From NCBI RefSeq assembly GCF_001428075.1, contig NZ_LMSI01000002.1, positions 96,590-160,589 of the forward strand: a stretch of 64,000 nt of DNA, given 5' to 3'. Origin of the DNA: Arthrobacter sp. Soil764 (GTDB lineage: Bacteria > Actinomycetota > Actinomycetes > Actinomycetales > Micrococcaceae). This document shows positions 23,713-33,948 of this stretch, piece by piece (position 1 is the first letter of the stretch; each line of letters starts with the position of its first letter). Under the pieces are notes generated by a model that worked only from the letters and a program-made list of their open reading frames with translations, ran no database searches and had not been told where the DNA came from. Made by a program: the position numbers and the translations under genes.

Positions 23713-24897
23713 ATGTCTGTCATCTCACCCACCAAGACCACTGCCGCCGGAGGAGCCAGCGCCGGAACCTCACGGACGCGGCCCGGCAAGCTCGCCGAAT
23801 CCGGCAGCCCCGCCGTCCGGCCGCCTGCCGCCGCGCACCTCACTGACGAACAGGTTGCCGAGCTGGGCCGCGAACTCGACGCCATCCGGGACGAGATCCT
23901 GGGCAAGCGCGGGGCCGAGGATGCCGCCTACATCCGCCGGATGATCAAGATCCAGCGCGGCCTGGAAATCTCCGGCCGCGCCGCCCTCCTGGTCAGCAAG
24001 AACAAAGCCGCCTGGGTCACGGGCACCACCCTGCTCAGCCTGGCCAAGATCCTGGAAAACATGGAACTCGGCCACAACATCCTGCACGGCCAGTGGGACT
24101 GGATGCGGGACCCGGACATCCACTCCACCACCTGGGAATGGGACTTCGTCACCCCCTCACGGTCCTGGCAGCACACCCACAACGACCTGCACCACCGCTG
24201 GACCAACGTAGTGGGCAAGGACAACGACGTCGGATACAACCTCCTCCGGATGGACGAGAACCAGCCGTGGAAGCCCATCAACCTGGCCAACCCGCTGTTC
24301 AACGCCATCCTGGCACCGGTCTTCGAGTGGGGCATCGCCATCTACGACCTCGAGCTGACCGAGTACAAGGAAGGCACCAAGTCCAAGGAGGCCCTGCTCA
24401 AGGACCTCAAGGCGCTGGGCAAGAAGGTTGTCACGCAGTTCACCAAGGACTACGCGGCCACCCCCGCCGTCGCAATGCTGACCGGATCCGCCAAGCAGGC
24501 CCTGTTCGGCACCATCACTGCCAACGCCGTCCGGAACGTGTGGGCCCACGCGGTCATCTTCTGCGGCCACTTCCCGGAAGGAACCGACACCTTCACCGAA
24601 GAGATGGTTGACGGGGAAACCCGCGGGGACTGGTACGTGCGGCAGATGATCGGCTCGGCCAACATCTCGGGGTCCAAGTTCATGCACCTCATGACCGGCA
24701 ACCTCTCGCACCAGATCGAGCACCACCTCTTCCCGGACCTGCCCTCCAACCGGTACGCCGAGGTGGCGCCCAGGGTCCGCGAAATCTGCCAGCGCTACGG
24801 CCTGAAGTACACCACCGGCCCGCTGCTGAAGCAGGTGGGGTCGTCCTGGGCCAAGGTCTTCAAGCTGGCACTGCCCGGCAAGGCTGCCCGGGCCTAG
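23713..24897 (+). CDS. Membrane fatty-acid (acyl-CoA) desaturase, DesA3-like
   Basis: 394 residues. Three histidine boxes bind the di-iron centre: H121-NIL-H125, H156-NDL-HH161 and H333-QIE-HH338. Membrane segments lie around residues 90-120 and 180-260. An N-terminal ~60-residue Ala/Pro/Thr-rich extension is presumably cytosolic. It likely introduces a delta-9 double bond in acyl chains and adjusts membrane fluidity. Second gene of the operon. A long hairpin follows at 24914-24965. Confidence 0.93.
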   Translation: MSVISPTKTTAAGGASAGTSRTRPGKLAESGSPAVRPPAAAHLTDEQVAELGRELDAIRDEILGKRGAEDAAYIRRMIKIQRGLEISGRAALLVSKNKAAWVTGTTLLSLAKILENMELGHNILHGQWDWMRDPDIHSTTWEWDFVTPSRSWQHTHNDLHHRWTNVVGKDNDVGYNLLRMDENQPWKPINLANPLFNAILAPVFEWGIAIYDLELTEYKEGTKSKEALLKDLKALGKKVVTQFTKDYAATPAVAMLTGSAKQALFGTITANAVRNVWAHAVIFCGHFPEGTDTFTEEMVDGETRGDWYVRQMIGSANISGSKFMHLMTGNLSHQIEHHLFPDLPSNRYAEVAPRVREICQRYGLKYTTGPLLKQVGSSWAKVFKLALPGKAARA

Positions 24898-24913
24898 CCA
24901 AAATCGCCGGGAC

Positions 24914-24965
24914 AAAAATGCTCCTCCGGTACCGGGAACCACCCGGGACCGGAGGTGCATTTTTG
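24914..24965 (+). terminator. Terminator after the desaturase gene
   Basis: Nested complementary arms: CAAAATGC-type ends, TCCTCCGG against CCGGAGGT, and TACCGGG against CCCGGGA. The 3' arm ends in four T. Confidence 0.75.
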
Positions 24966-25007
24966 CCGCATAATTGATCCCACAGCCGCCGCGGCCATGG
25001 AGGAATC

Positions 25008-25205
25008 ATGCGGATTCTCGGAGCACTTATCGTCATCTGGCTGATCATCGGCGGCGTGGCCGCCTGGCAGCGCGGTTACTTCGGCTCGGCTCCGGGAAAT
25101 TGCGCCGAGGCCAGCACCATAGCGTTGACCATCGCAGCCGGACCATTGAACTACATGGGCGCCAACCCCCGGATATCCTGCGAACTGCCGCAGCCTTCCC
25201 CGTAG
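25008..25205 (+). CDS. Small secreted or membrane-anchored hypothetical protein, 65 aa
   Basis: One N-terminal hydrophobic helix (residues 3-20, ILGALIVIWLIIGGVAAW), then a short exported part with two cysteines (C32 and C58) that could form a disulfide. GGAGGA is an ideal ribosome site before ATG 25008. I do not recognise the family. No co-transcribed partner is evident. Confidence 0.72.
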   Translation: MRILGALIVIWLIIGGVAAWQRGYFGSAPGNCAEASTIALTIAAGPLNYMGANPRISCELPQPSP

Positions 25206-25235
25206 TCCGCGGCATGGCGGACCACCCTAGAGTAG

Positions 25236-26135
<900 letters not shown>

Positions 26136-26146
26136 GGATCGGGAAA

Positions 26147-26186
26147 CGGGGATGGCGACGGCGGGATCCCGCCGTCGCCATCCCCG
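26147..26186. terminator. Perfect 40-bp palindromic terminator, GGCGACGGCGGGA family
   Basis: 20-bp arms CGGGGATGGCGACGGCGGGA and exact complement with no unpaired loop bases. It lies between convergent genes. Confidence 0.88.
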
Positions 26187-26195
26187 TATGCCCCG

Positions 26196-26609
26196 TCAGC
26201 AGCAGGATTTGCCCGTGATGTGCGGCTCCTGTGAAACCGGCGGCGTCGGCGCGGCGAGTTGTCCGGCGAGCTCCCTGAGCTCCCACGGCCGGAAAGGCTT
26301 GGTGAGGTAGCCGGCGGCCCCCGAGGCCATGCCCGCCAGCACGTCGTCGCCCTCCGAACGGGCCGTCAGGAACAGCAGGGGCGCGCTGTTGACCTCCCGG
26401 ATGGCGCGGGCCACTACATGCCCGTCCATGTCCGGCAGGCCAAGGTCCAGGGTCACCAGGACAATGGCGGGGTCGGCGGCGGCGGCGATGGCCTCAGCCC
26501 CTGTGCCCACGGTCCTGACCTCAAAGCCCGCTTGTGTGAGGACCACTTCAATCAGTCCGCAGATATCGTCGTCATCTTCCACGACAAGGCAAACACGCTG
26601 CTGTTCCAT
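26196..26609 (-). CDS. Single-domain response regulator (CheY-like REC)
   Basis: About 137 residues. REC domain with acidic pair in VVEDDDD, phospho-acceptor Asp in LDLGLPDMDG, Thr/Ser in LFLTARS and the conserved Lys in YLTKPFRPWEL. The C-terminal ~20 residues are short and end in KSCC; there is no output domain. It follows GAF-ANTAR regulator 5 on the same strand after 76 bases. It may exchange phosphate with, or bind, another protein; no histidine kinase is nearby. Confidence 0.88.
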   Translation of the reverse strand: MEQQRVCLVVEDDDDICGLIEVVLTQAGFEVRTVGTGAEAIAAAADPAIVLVTLDLGLPDMDGHVVARAIREVNSAPLLFLTARSEGDDVLAGMASGAAGYLTKPFRPWELRELAGQLAAPTPPVSQEPHITGKSCC

Positions 26610-26685
26610 CAAGCCCCCCGGCGAAAAGTTGGCATCAGTCTACCGGCGGAAACGCTTGCCGCGGACCGCCGCGTCCGATATGGAA

Positions 26686-27429
26686 CTAGCCGTCATAATG
26701 CGTCCGTGCCGGTCCTTGTCCCAAGGCGTTGACCACGGCGGCTGCCACGTCATGCAGCTTGGTGTTCCGGGTGCTGGAAGCGGTCTTCAGGATGTCGAAG
26801 GCGTCCTGCTGGCTGCACCGGTTCTGGGCCATGATGATGCCAACAGCCATGTCGATGACTGTGCGGGACTCAAGGGTGGCCCGAAGGTTCGCGGCCGTTT
26901 CGCTGTAATGGGCAAACCGCACCGCCAGGCGGAGGGCCAGCGAGGTCTGGCTGACGAAATCCTCGGCGAACTTCAGCACCCGGCCTTCAAACCGGTGCGC
27001 GCGGCGGGAGTACAACAGCAGGGACGCCTTGGTTTCCCCTTCAAGGCGGAAAGGAACGGCTGCCACGGAGCGGACCCCTTGGGCAACGGCGGCCCGGGAG
27101 TAGTCTGGCCAGCGGTCATCGGCGGTGAGGTCCGGGGCGTGGACAATCTCCTGGGCGGTGGAAGCCGTCAGGCCCGGGGTATCGCTGAAGCTGTGTTCAA
27201 GCCCTCCGATCGACTTTGCCTCCTGGCTGCTGCTGGCCACAGTGGCGGCTTTGCGTTGCCGGAGAAGGGCGATGGCGCACAGCATTTCGTCGCCGGGTTC
27301 GGAGAGATTGCGTGCGGAGACTTGTGCCAGTTCATTAAGGAAGTCCTCAACGTCGGAGCTGTTGAGGACTAGTTCATGCAGGTGCTTTGTAATCGATGTA
27401 TCAGTTTTTGCTGTTGACTCGCTGGCCAC
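26686..27429 (-). CDS. GAF-ANTAR RNA-binding regulator 5
   Basis: About 247 residues from GTG 27429 (TTG 27471 or GTG 27474 possible). The GAF domain is diverged: the usual GPCL pocket motif reads TPGLTAST. The ANTAR domain is canonical (LESRTVIDMAVGIIMAQNRCSQQDAFDIL) and the protein ends ARTHYDG, like regulators 1 and 4. The open frame continues further upstream but that part is arginine/proline-rich and unlike the family. Followed by the single-domain response regulator. Confidence 0.85.
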   Translation of the reverse strand: MASESTAKTDTSITKHLHELVLNSSDVEDFLNELAQVSARNLSEPGDEMLCAIALLRQRKAATVASSSQEAKSIGGLEHSFSDTPGLTASTAQEIVHAPDLTADDRWPDYSRAAVAQGVRSVAAVPFRLEGETKASLLLYSRRAHRFEGRVLKFAEDFVSQTSLALRLAVRFAHYSETAANLRATLESRTVIDMAVGIIMAQNRCSQQDAFDILKTASSTRNTKLHDVAAAVVNALGQGPARTHYDG

Positions 27430-27721
27430 GGTTTTCTGGTGCCATTCGTTCAGGTCAAAACGAGCCGGCAACACGCGAACCCCCAACTGGGTGGGGAGCC
27501 GGTGATGGTCGCTGGATCGACGAACTTTCCAACGGCCTGCTGCTAAACCGATAACCAGAAGTATATACATTCCCCGGCCGCCCACACTGTCAGATTCGCT
27601 GCCTCCAAATGCGCTCAGGCTGGCGCAGGGCCAGGCATGACCGGCACAATGAAGCAGGCGCCGGTGCTGCTGCGGGCTGGCCCTGGGACCAATGGCTGCC
27701 CGGCAGCGGAGGGACGGGAAC

Positions 27722-28315
27722 ATGACCAGGCTGCTCATTATTGGCCCGCCCGGGTCCGGCAAGGGAACGCAGGCCGAACACCTGGCGCGGCATTTCCGGG
27801 TTCCGGCCGTTTCCACGGGGGACATTTTCCGCAGCAACGTCACCCAACAGACCGAGCTGGGAAACCAGGCCGCCACGTACCTGGACGACGGCCATTTCGT
27901 CCCGGACCATCTCACCAACGCGCTGGTCAGGGACCGACTCCTGGAGGGCGACGCGGTGCAAGGGTTCCTGCTGGACGGCTATCCGCGGACAGCGCACCAG
28001 GCAACGGAACTCGACCGCATGCTTGCGGCCCAGGGGCATGTGCTGGATGCCGTGATCGAACTGCAGGCACCCGACGCGGAACTGGAGCAGCGCATGCAAC
28101 GCCGGGCCCTGGAGCAGGGGCGCACGGATGACACCATTGACGTCTTCAGGCGCAGGCTGGACCTCTACCACCGGCAGACGCATGAAGTAGTCTCGGTGTA
28201 CGCGGGCCGGGGCATTCTTGTGTCCGTCAACGGCAGCGGGGACCCGGGCGGGATTACTGCACTGGCGATCGCCGCCGTCGAAAAGTTCCTTGCAGCCCCA
28301 CGGCCCCCGTCCTGA
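27722..28315 (+). CDS. adk: Adenylate kinase, short-LID type
   Basis: 197 residues. P-loop GPPGSGKGT (residues 8-16), NMP-binding STGDIFRSNV, FLLDGYPRT, and a short LID-like region (QGRTDDTIDVFRRRLDLY). The zinc or long LID of many housekeeping enzymes is absent. Catalyses ATP + AMP to 2 ADP. ATG 27722 follows a GGGACGGGAAC stretch. It is not in a ribosomal-protein cluster, so it may be a second copy. Confidence 0.88.
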   Translation: MTRLLIIGPPGSGKGTQAEHLARHFRVPAVSTGDIFRSNVTQQTELGNQAATYLDDGHFVPDHLTNALVRDRLLEGDAVQGFLLDGYPRTAHQATELDRMLAAQGHVLDAVIELQAPDAELEQRMQRRALEQGRTDDTIDVFRRRLDLYHRQTHEVVSVYAGRGILVSVNGSGDPGGITALAIAAVEKFLAAPRPPS

Positions 28316-28358
28316 CCGGAACACGCACGGTGAAGCACTCGAGCAGAAGGAAACACTG

Positions 28359-29237
28359 ATGAGAATTGCCGTTACAGGCGGAAGCGGAAAACTCGGGCGG
28401 CACGTGGTGCGCCGGCTGGCCGACGACGGCCACCAGGTCCTCAACCTGGACCGCGCGGGCGCCCGCAGCCCCGGACTGCTGGTGGTGGACCTGCGCAACT
28501 ACGGCCAGGTAGTGGACGCGTTGCTGGGCGTTGATGACCGGCACAACGGGTTCGACGCTGTGGTGCACCTTGGTGCCATTCCCGCCCCGGGCATCCTTCC
28601 GGACGCAGCCACCTTCGAGAACAACATGCTCTCCACCTACAACGTCTTCCAGGCCGCACGGCGCGCCGGCATCAAGAAGGTGGTGTACGCCTCCAGCGAG
28701 ACCGTGCTGGGGCTGCCGTTCGACATCGACCCGCCCTACATCCCGGTGGATGAGGAATACCCGCCGCGGCCGGAAAGCACCTACTCGCTGGTGAAGCGCC
28801 TCGAGGAGCAGATGGCCGTGGAAATGACGCGGTGGGATCCGGAGCTGAGCATCACGGGCCTGCGGTTCTCCAACGTCATGGATGAGGCGGACTACGCCAG
28901 ATTCCCCTCCTTCGACGCCGACGCCACCCTGCGGAAATGGAACCTGTGGGGCTACATCGACGGCCGGGACGGCGCGCAGGCAGTAGTGCGGGCTCTTGAG
29001 AACGCCAAGCCGGGGTTTGAAGCCTTCATCATCGCCAACGCGGACACAGTCATGAGCCGGTCAAGCGCCAGCCTGGCCGCCGAGGTCTTCCCCGACGTCA
29101 AGGTGACCAAGGAACTGGGTGAGCACGAAACAATGCTCTCCATCGACAAGGCGCGGCGCATGCTCGGTTTCGAGCCAGAGCACACTTGGCGGAACCACGT
29201 GGGGGCCGCCTCCAGCGCCCGGGAAAACCGGGAATAG
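28359..29237 (+). CDS. NAD-dependent epimerase/dehydratase family protein
   Basis: 292 residues, extended SDR. Cofactor motif TGGSGKLGRH, then VVHLGAIPAPG, KKVVYASSETVLG and the active-site Y-x-x-x-K in STYSLVKRLEEQ. Related proteins include UDP-glucose epimerase-like and uronate dehydrogenase-like enzymes; substrate cannot be decided. AGAAGGAAA precedes ATG 28359. It follows adk by 43 bases and may be in the same transcript. Confidence 0.88.
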   Translation: MRIAVTGGSGKLGRHVVRRLADDGHQVLNLDRAGARSPGLLVVDLRNYGQVVDALLGVDDRHNGFDAVVHLGAIPAPGILPDAATFENNMLSTYNVFQAARRAGIKKVVYASSETVLGLPFDIDPPYIPVDEEYPPRPESTYSLVKRLEEQMAVEMTRWDPELSITGLRFSNVMDEADYARFPSFDADATLRKWNLWGYIDGRDGAQAVVRALENAKPGFEAFIIANADTVMSRSSASLAAEVFPDVKVTKELGEHETMLSIDKARRMLGFEPEHTWRNHVGAASSARENRE

Positions 29238-29282
29238 ATACCGGTCCGCAGGAACCGCCAAGGGTTGGCGAAGGATCATCCA

Positions 29283-29313
29283 AGGAGCCGGAAGCCGTGT
29301 GCTTCCGGCTCCT
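29283..29313 (+). terminator. Rho-independent terminator after the epimerase gene
   Basis: AGGAGCCGGAAG / CTTCCGGCTCCT, 12 bp, 7-nt loop, followed by ATCCTTTT. Confidence 0.9.
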
Positions 29314-29348
29314 ATCCTTTTGGTACAGCCACCCCTTTACCGCCACCT

Positions 29349-29362
29349 GAAGGACCCCAAAA

Positions 29363-29365
<3 letters not shown>
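29349..29365 (+). promoter_or_regulatory. Ribosome site GAAGGA and apparent ATT start codon
   Basis: GAAGGA at 29349-29354, an 8-base spacer, and ATT at 29363. This is the only start-like codon ahead of an intact signal peptide in the protease frame; the frame is closed by TGA at 29348. Confidence 0.6.
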
Positions 29366-31189
<1,824 letters not shown>

Positions 31190-31285
31190 CCGCGTGCTGG
31201 AGTGAACGGCCCAACCCCGGGATAATCTTCACCCTAGGCATTCATCACGGCACGCATCTTCCGCGGCGTAGGGACGGGCAGCACA

Positions 31286-32083
31286 TTGGCACAGAAATCA
31301 GCAGGTTCGGCAGTCTCTGAACGAAGGGCGGGCAGGTGGCATGCCTTCCACGAGAAGTTCGTGGTGGAGGAACGCTACCTGGACCCTGCAGACCGGCGCG
31401 GTCTTTACCGGGCGTCCATCATCCTGGCCGTCGTGGGGGTGGCACTCTTCATCGCCACGCTGATCAGCGTGGTGCAGGCCGACGGCCTTTCCGCTGCGGA
31501 CGTTCCCGTGCATGACTGGCTGCTCACGACGCGGTCCGGCGCCGTTACTGCCATCATGATCTTCCTGGCGGTGTTCTTCGGCCCCATCGCACTGCCCATC
31601 ATCGTGCTGGTGGTGATCCTTGTCTGGGGATTCGCGGCGAAGCACGCCTGGCGCCCCATCCTGCTCGCGTCCGCCATGCTGACCGGCGTGATCATTTCGC
31701 AGATCATCCTCCACATCGTCCAGCGCTCGCGGCCGCCCGTGGACCAGATGCTGTTCGGTGCGGACCAGACGTTCTCGTTCCCGTCCGGGCACGTCCTGGG
31801 AGCCTGCGACTTCCTGCTGGTGGGGACCTACCTCATCTTTTCCCGGCGCCGGAACCGGCGGGCAGCAGTGTTTGGATTCATCGGGGCCGGAATCGGAATC
31901 ATCCTCGCTGTGGTCAGCCGGCTGTACCTCGGCTATCACTGGACCACTGATGCGCTTGCGTCGTTCTCGCTGTCGCTGCTGATCCTCGGCGGCGTCATCG
32001 CGCTGGACACCTGGCGGACCGCCAGAATCCCGGGGGAGACCATCACCGGAGAGCTGTCAAGGGCCGAGTCGCCGCACGAATAA
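31286..32083 (+). CDS. PAP2-family membrane phosphatase
   Basis: 265 residues, about six membrane helices. Phosphatase motifs: QRSRPP (motif 1, Lys replaced by Gln-Arg), FPSGHVLG (motif 2) and SRLYLGYHWTTD (motif 3, catalytic His). It probably dephosphorylates a lipid phosphate such as undecaprenyl diphosphate or phosphatidate at the outer face. The start is TTG 31286. Single gene, converging on the MerR-type gene. Confidence 0.88.
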   Translation: MAQKSAGSAVSERRAGRWHAFHEKFVVEERYLDPADRRGLYRASIILAVVGVALFIATLISVVQADGLSAADVPVHDWLLTTRSGAVTAIMIFLAVFFGPIALPIIVLVVILVWGFAAKHAWRPILLASAMLTGVIISQIILHIVQRSRPPVDQMLFGADQTFSFPSGHVLGACDFLLVGTYLIFSRRRNRRAAVFGFIGAGIGIILAVVSRLYLGYHWTTDALASFSLSLLILGGVIALDTWRTARIPGETITGELSRAESPHE

Positions 32084-32104
32084 AGTCCAGCAGGGACACT
32101 GCTT

Positions 32105-32422
32105 TCACTGGGGCCGCGACCTGGCCCGCCGGAGCGCCCGGTGCAGTTTGACGTTGGCCGCCTCCAGCTCCAGGACCTTGGCAACGCCTGCCAGGTTCAA
32201 CCCCTCCTGCAGGAGCTCGCCGATCCGCAGCAGCACGGCTATGTCGTCGTCACTGTACTGCCGCGTGCCGCCCGCTGTCCGCGACGGCGTCAGCAGCCCC
32301 CTGGTTTCGTAAAGCCTGATGTTCTGCTGCCCGGTTCCCGTCAGCTCCGCCGCCACCGAGATGGCATACAGGGCCCGCGGACGGGGGGAACGGCCAGCCC
32401 GTCCTGCAGCAGGATCTGCCAT
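32105..32422 (-). CDS. MerR-family regulator, HspR-like
   Basis: 105 residues. The HTH and wing read YAISVAAELTGTGQQNIRLYETRGLLTPSRTAGGTRQYSDDDIAVLLRIGELLQEGLNLAGVAKVLELE, close to HspR, the repressor of heat-shock genes. No cysteines for metal sensing. GGGGAGAG precedes ATG 32422. It is divergent from hsp20 and the J-protein gene, so it probably represses them. Confidence 0.9.
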   Translation of the reverse strand: MADPAAGRAGRSPRPRALYAISVAAELTGTGQQNIRLYETRGLLTPSRTAGGTRQYSDDDIAVLLRIGELLQEGLNLAGVAKVLELEAANVKLHRALRRARSRPQ

Positions 32423-32465
32423 CGTCTCTCCCCAAAAATCGCGCCGCCGGTGTCTTGCTTCAGTT

Positions 32466-32508
32466 TTGCACGGGTGCTATAAAAAATCTATATCCACTGC
32501 CATAGATT
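32466..32508 (+). promoter_or_regulatory. hsp20 promoter with overlapping operator
   Basis: TTGCAC (32466-32471), 17 bases, TATATC (32489-32494) as -35/-10. The inverted repeat AATCTAT-N10-ATAGATT (32485-32491 and 32502-32508) overlaps the -10, a suitable place for repression by the divergent HspR-like protein. Confidence 0.6.
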
Positions 32509-32561
32509 ACGGCGGCGGTGGGTAGCCGCAGTTCCAACACCTGGAAGCTAAGGAGTGGGAA

Positions 32562-32990
32562 ATGATGTTGATGCGCACCGACCCGTTCCGTGAGCTGGAC
32601 CGGCTCACGCAGCAGGTTTTTGGCACCGCCGCCCGGCCGGCCGCCATGCCCATGGACGCCTGGCAGGAAGACGGGGAATTCGTGGTGGCGTTCGACCTTC
32701 CCGGCGTGAAGGTGGACTCCCTGGACCTGAACGTTGAACGGAACGTCCTTACCGTCAGGGCCGAGCGCCAGGACCCCACCCAGCCCAACGTGGAGCTCGT
32801 GGCCTCCGAGCGTCCCCGTGGCGTGTTCAGCCGCCAGTTGATCCTGGGTGACACCCTGGACACCGGGAAGATCAAGGCCAGCTACGACCAGGGCGTCCTG
32901 ACCCTTCGGATTCCGGTTGCCGAACAGGCCAAGCCGCGCAAGATCGAGATCCAGACCCAGCAGGGCGAAAAGCACCAGATCAAGAGCTAG
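32562..32990 (+). CDS. Hsp20/alpha-crystallin small heat-shock protein
   Basis: 142 residues. The alpha-crystallin domain spans ~35-125 ([30 protein letters not shown] ... [33 protein letters not shown]), and the C-terminal KPRKIEI holds the I-x-I anchor for oligomerisation. It is an ATP-independent holdase. AAGGAG precedes ATG 32562. First gene of a stress operon with the J-domain gene. Confidence 0.94.
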   Translation: MMLMRTDPFRELDRLTQQVFGTAARPAAMPMDAWQEDGEFVVAFDLPGVKVDSLDLNVERNVLTVRAERQDPTQPNVELVASERPRGVFSRQLILGDTLDTGKIKASYDQGVLTLRIPVAEQAKPRKIEIQTQQGEKHQIKS

Positions 32991-33056
32991 AACCATGCTT
33001 TCGTGCCGGCGCCCCTGTCCCGTATGCAGGGGTGCCCGGCGAAACAGGAGGCAGGG

Positions 33057-33434
33057 ATGACTGAAGTTCCCGACTACTACACCATCCTGGGCGTAGGCAG
33101 GGATGCCGGCCGGCAGGAAATTTCCCGTGCGTACCGGGCTCTCATGCGCAGCCACCATCCGGACCTGGACGGCGGGCGGGCCTACGGGGACACGGAAACG
33201 ATGGGGGATACGGCTGCGACGACGGGCAGTTCCGGGCAGGGGGACGAACTTCTCCGGATCATGCAGGCATTCAACGTGCTGCGTGACCCAGTGCGCCGCG
33301 CCGACTATGACAGGAAGCTGGCGGCAGCGGCGCCCACCATTATTCCGGTCCGGAAAGTCCGCAGCCATGGCGGACCGTCCGGACCAACCATCCGCGCCAC
33401 CCCGGTGCGGTGGGAAAGCGGGCCCTGGTCCTGA
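33057..33434 (+). CDS. J-domain protein
   Basis: 125 residues. J-domain at residues ~5-85: DYYTILGVGRDAGRQEISRAYRALMRSHHPDLDGGRA ... FNVLRDPVRRADYD with intact HPD. A Gly/Thr-rich loop (~45-62) interrupts helix II-III. There is no zinc-finger or client-binding domain, so it is not a full DnaJ. AGGAGG precedes ATG 33057. It presumably stimulates DnaK ATPase for Hsp20-held clients. Confidence 0.9.
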   Translation: MTEVPDYYTILGVGRDAGRQEISRAYRALMRSHHPDLDGGRAYGDTETMGDTAATTGSSGQGDELLRIMQAFNVLRDPVRRADYDRKLAAAAPTIIPVRKVRSHGGPSGPTIRATPVRWESGPWS

Positions 33435-33475
33435 GCCGGGGGCAGGGCCATTCAGCCAAGGAGGCGGAAAACTGC

Positions 33476-33853
33476 ATGAGCGACTGGCGGCGCTATGATT
33501 CACACCTGATTCCTGCATTCTTCGAGCGCTTTGAGCAGCGGTGGGGTGAGGGAACCGCACCCTTCCTGGACCCGGAGGCGCACGAACAGCCGTTGCCGCG
33601 CGCGCAGTGGATCAACCCCGCCACGGGTGCCGCGCTGGCAGTGGTCCCGGTCTGGACCGCCGACGAGAAGCAGCAGCGCTCTTTCGGGGTGTTCTACCTC
33701 CCGCCGGCCGGCGACATCTGGGTCCTGCGGCCCGGCTATACCGCGTACCTGGAGCCGTCCGACGGCGACACTGAACACCTGGTGACGCTGCGCAATGATG
33801 CCTTCCGCAAGGCAGTGGCGCACGCCAAGGAGTTCCTTTTCGGTTCCCAGTAG
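33476..33853 (+). CDS. Hypothetical protein, 125 aa
   Basis: No family recognised. Soluble, aromatic-rich protein (MSDWRRYDSHLIPAFFERFEQRWGEG... FGVFYLPPAGDIWVLRPGYTAYL). AAGGAGG (33458-33464) precedes ATG 33476. It follows the J-domain gene by 41 bases and may belong to the same stress operon. Nothing suggests an enzyme. Confidence 0.75.
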   Translation: MSDWRRYDSHLIPAFFERFEQRWGEGTAPFLDPEAHEQPLPRAQWINPATGAALAVVPVWTADEKQQRSFGVFYLPPAGDIWVLRPGYTAYLEPSDGDTEHLVTLRNDAFRKAVAHAKEFLFGSQ

Positions 33854-33948
33854 GCGCCGGCCCGGCGCGGAGTCGCTGCTCGTCAGCGGACCCCTGCTGT
33901 GCCATCCTGAGACGTACCCTGACTCCCGTGACATAAAGGCTGGCCCCA

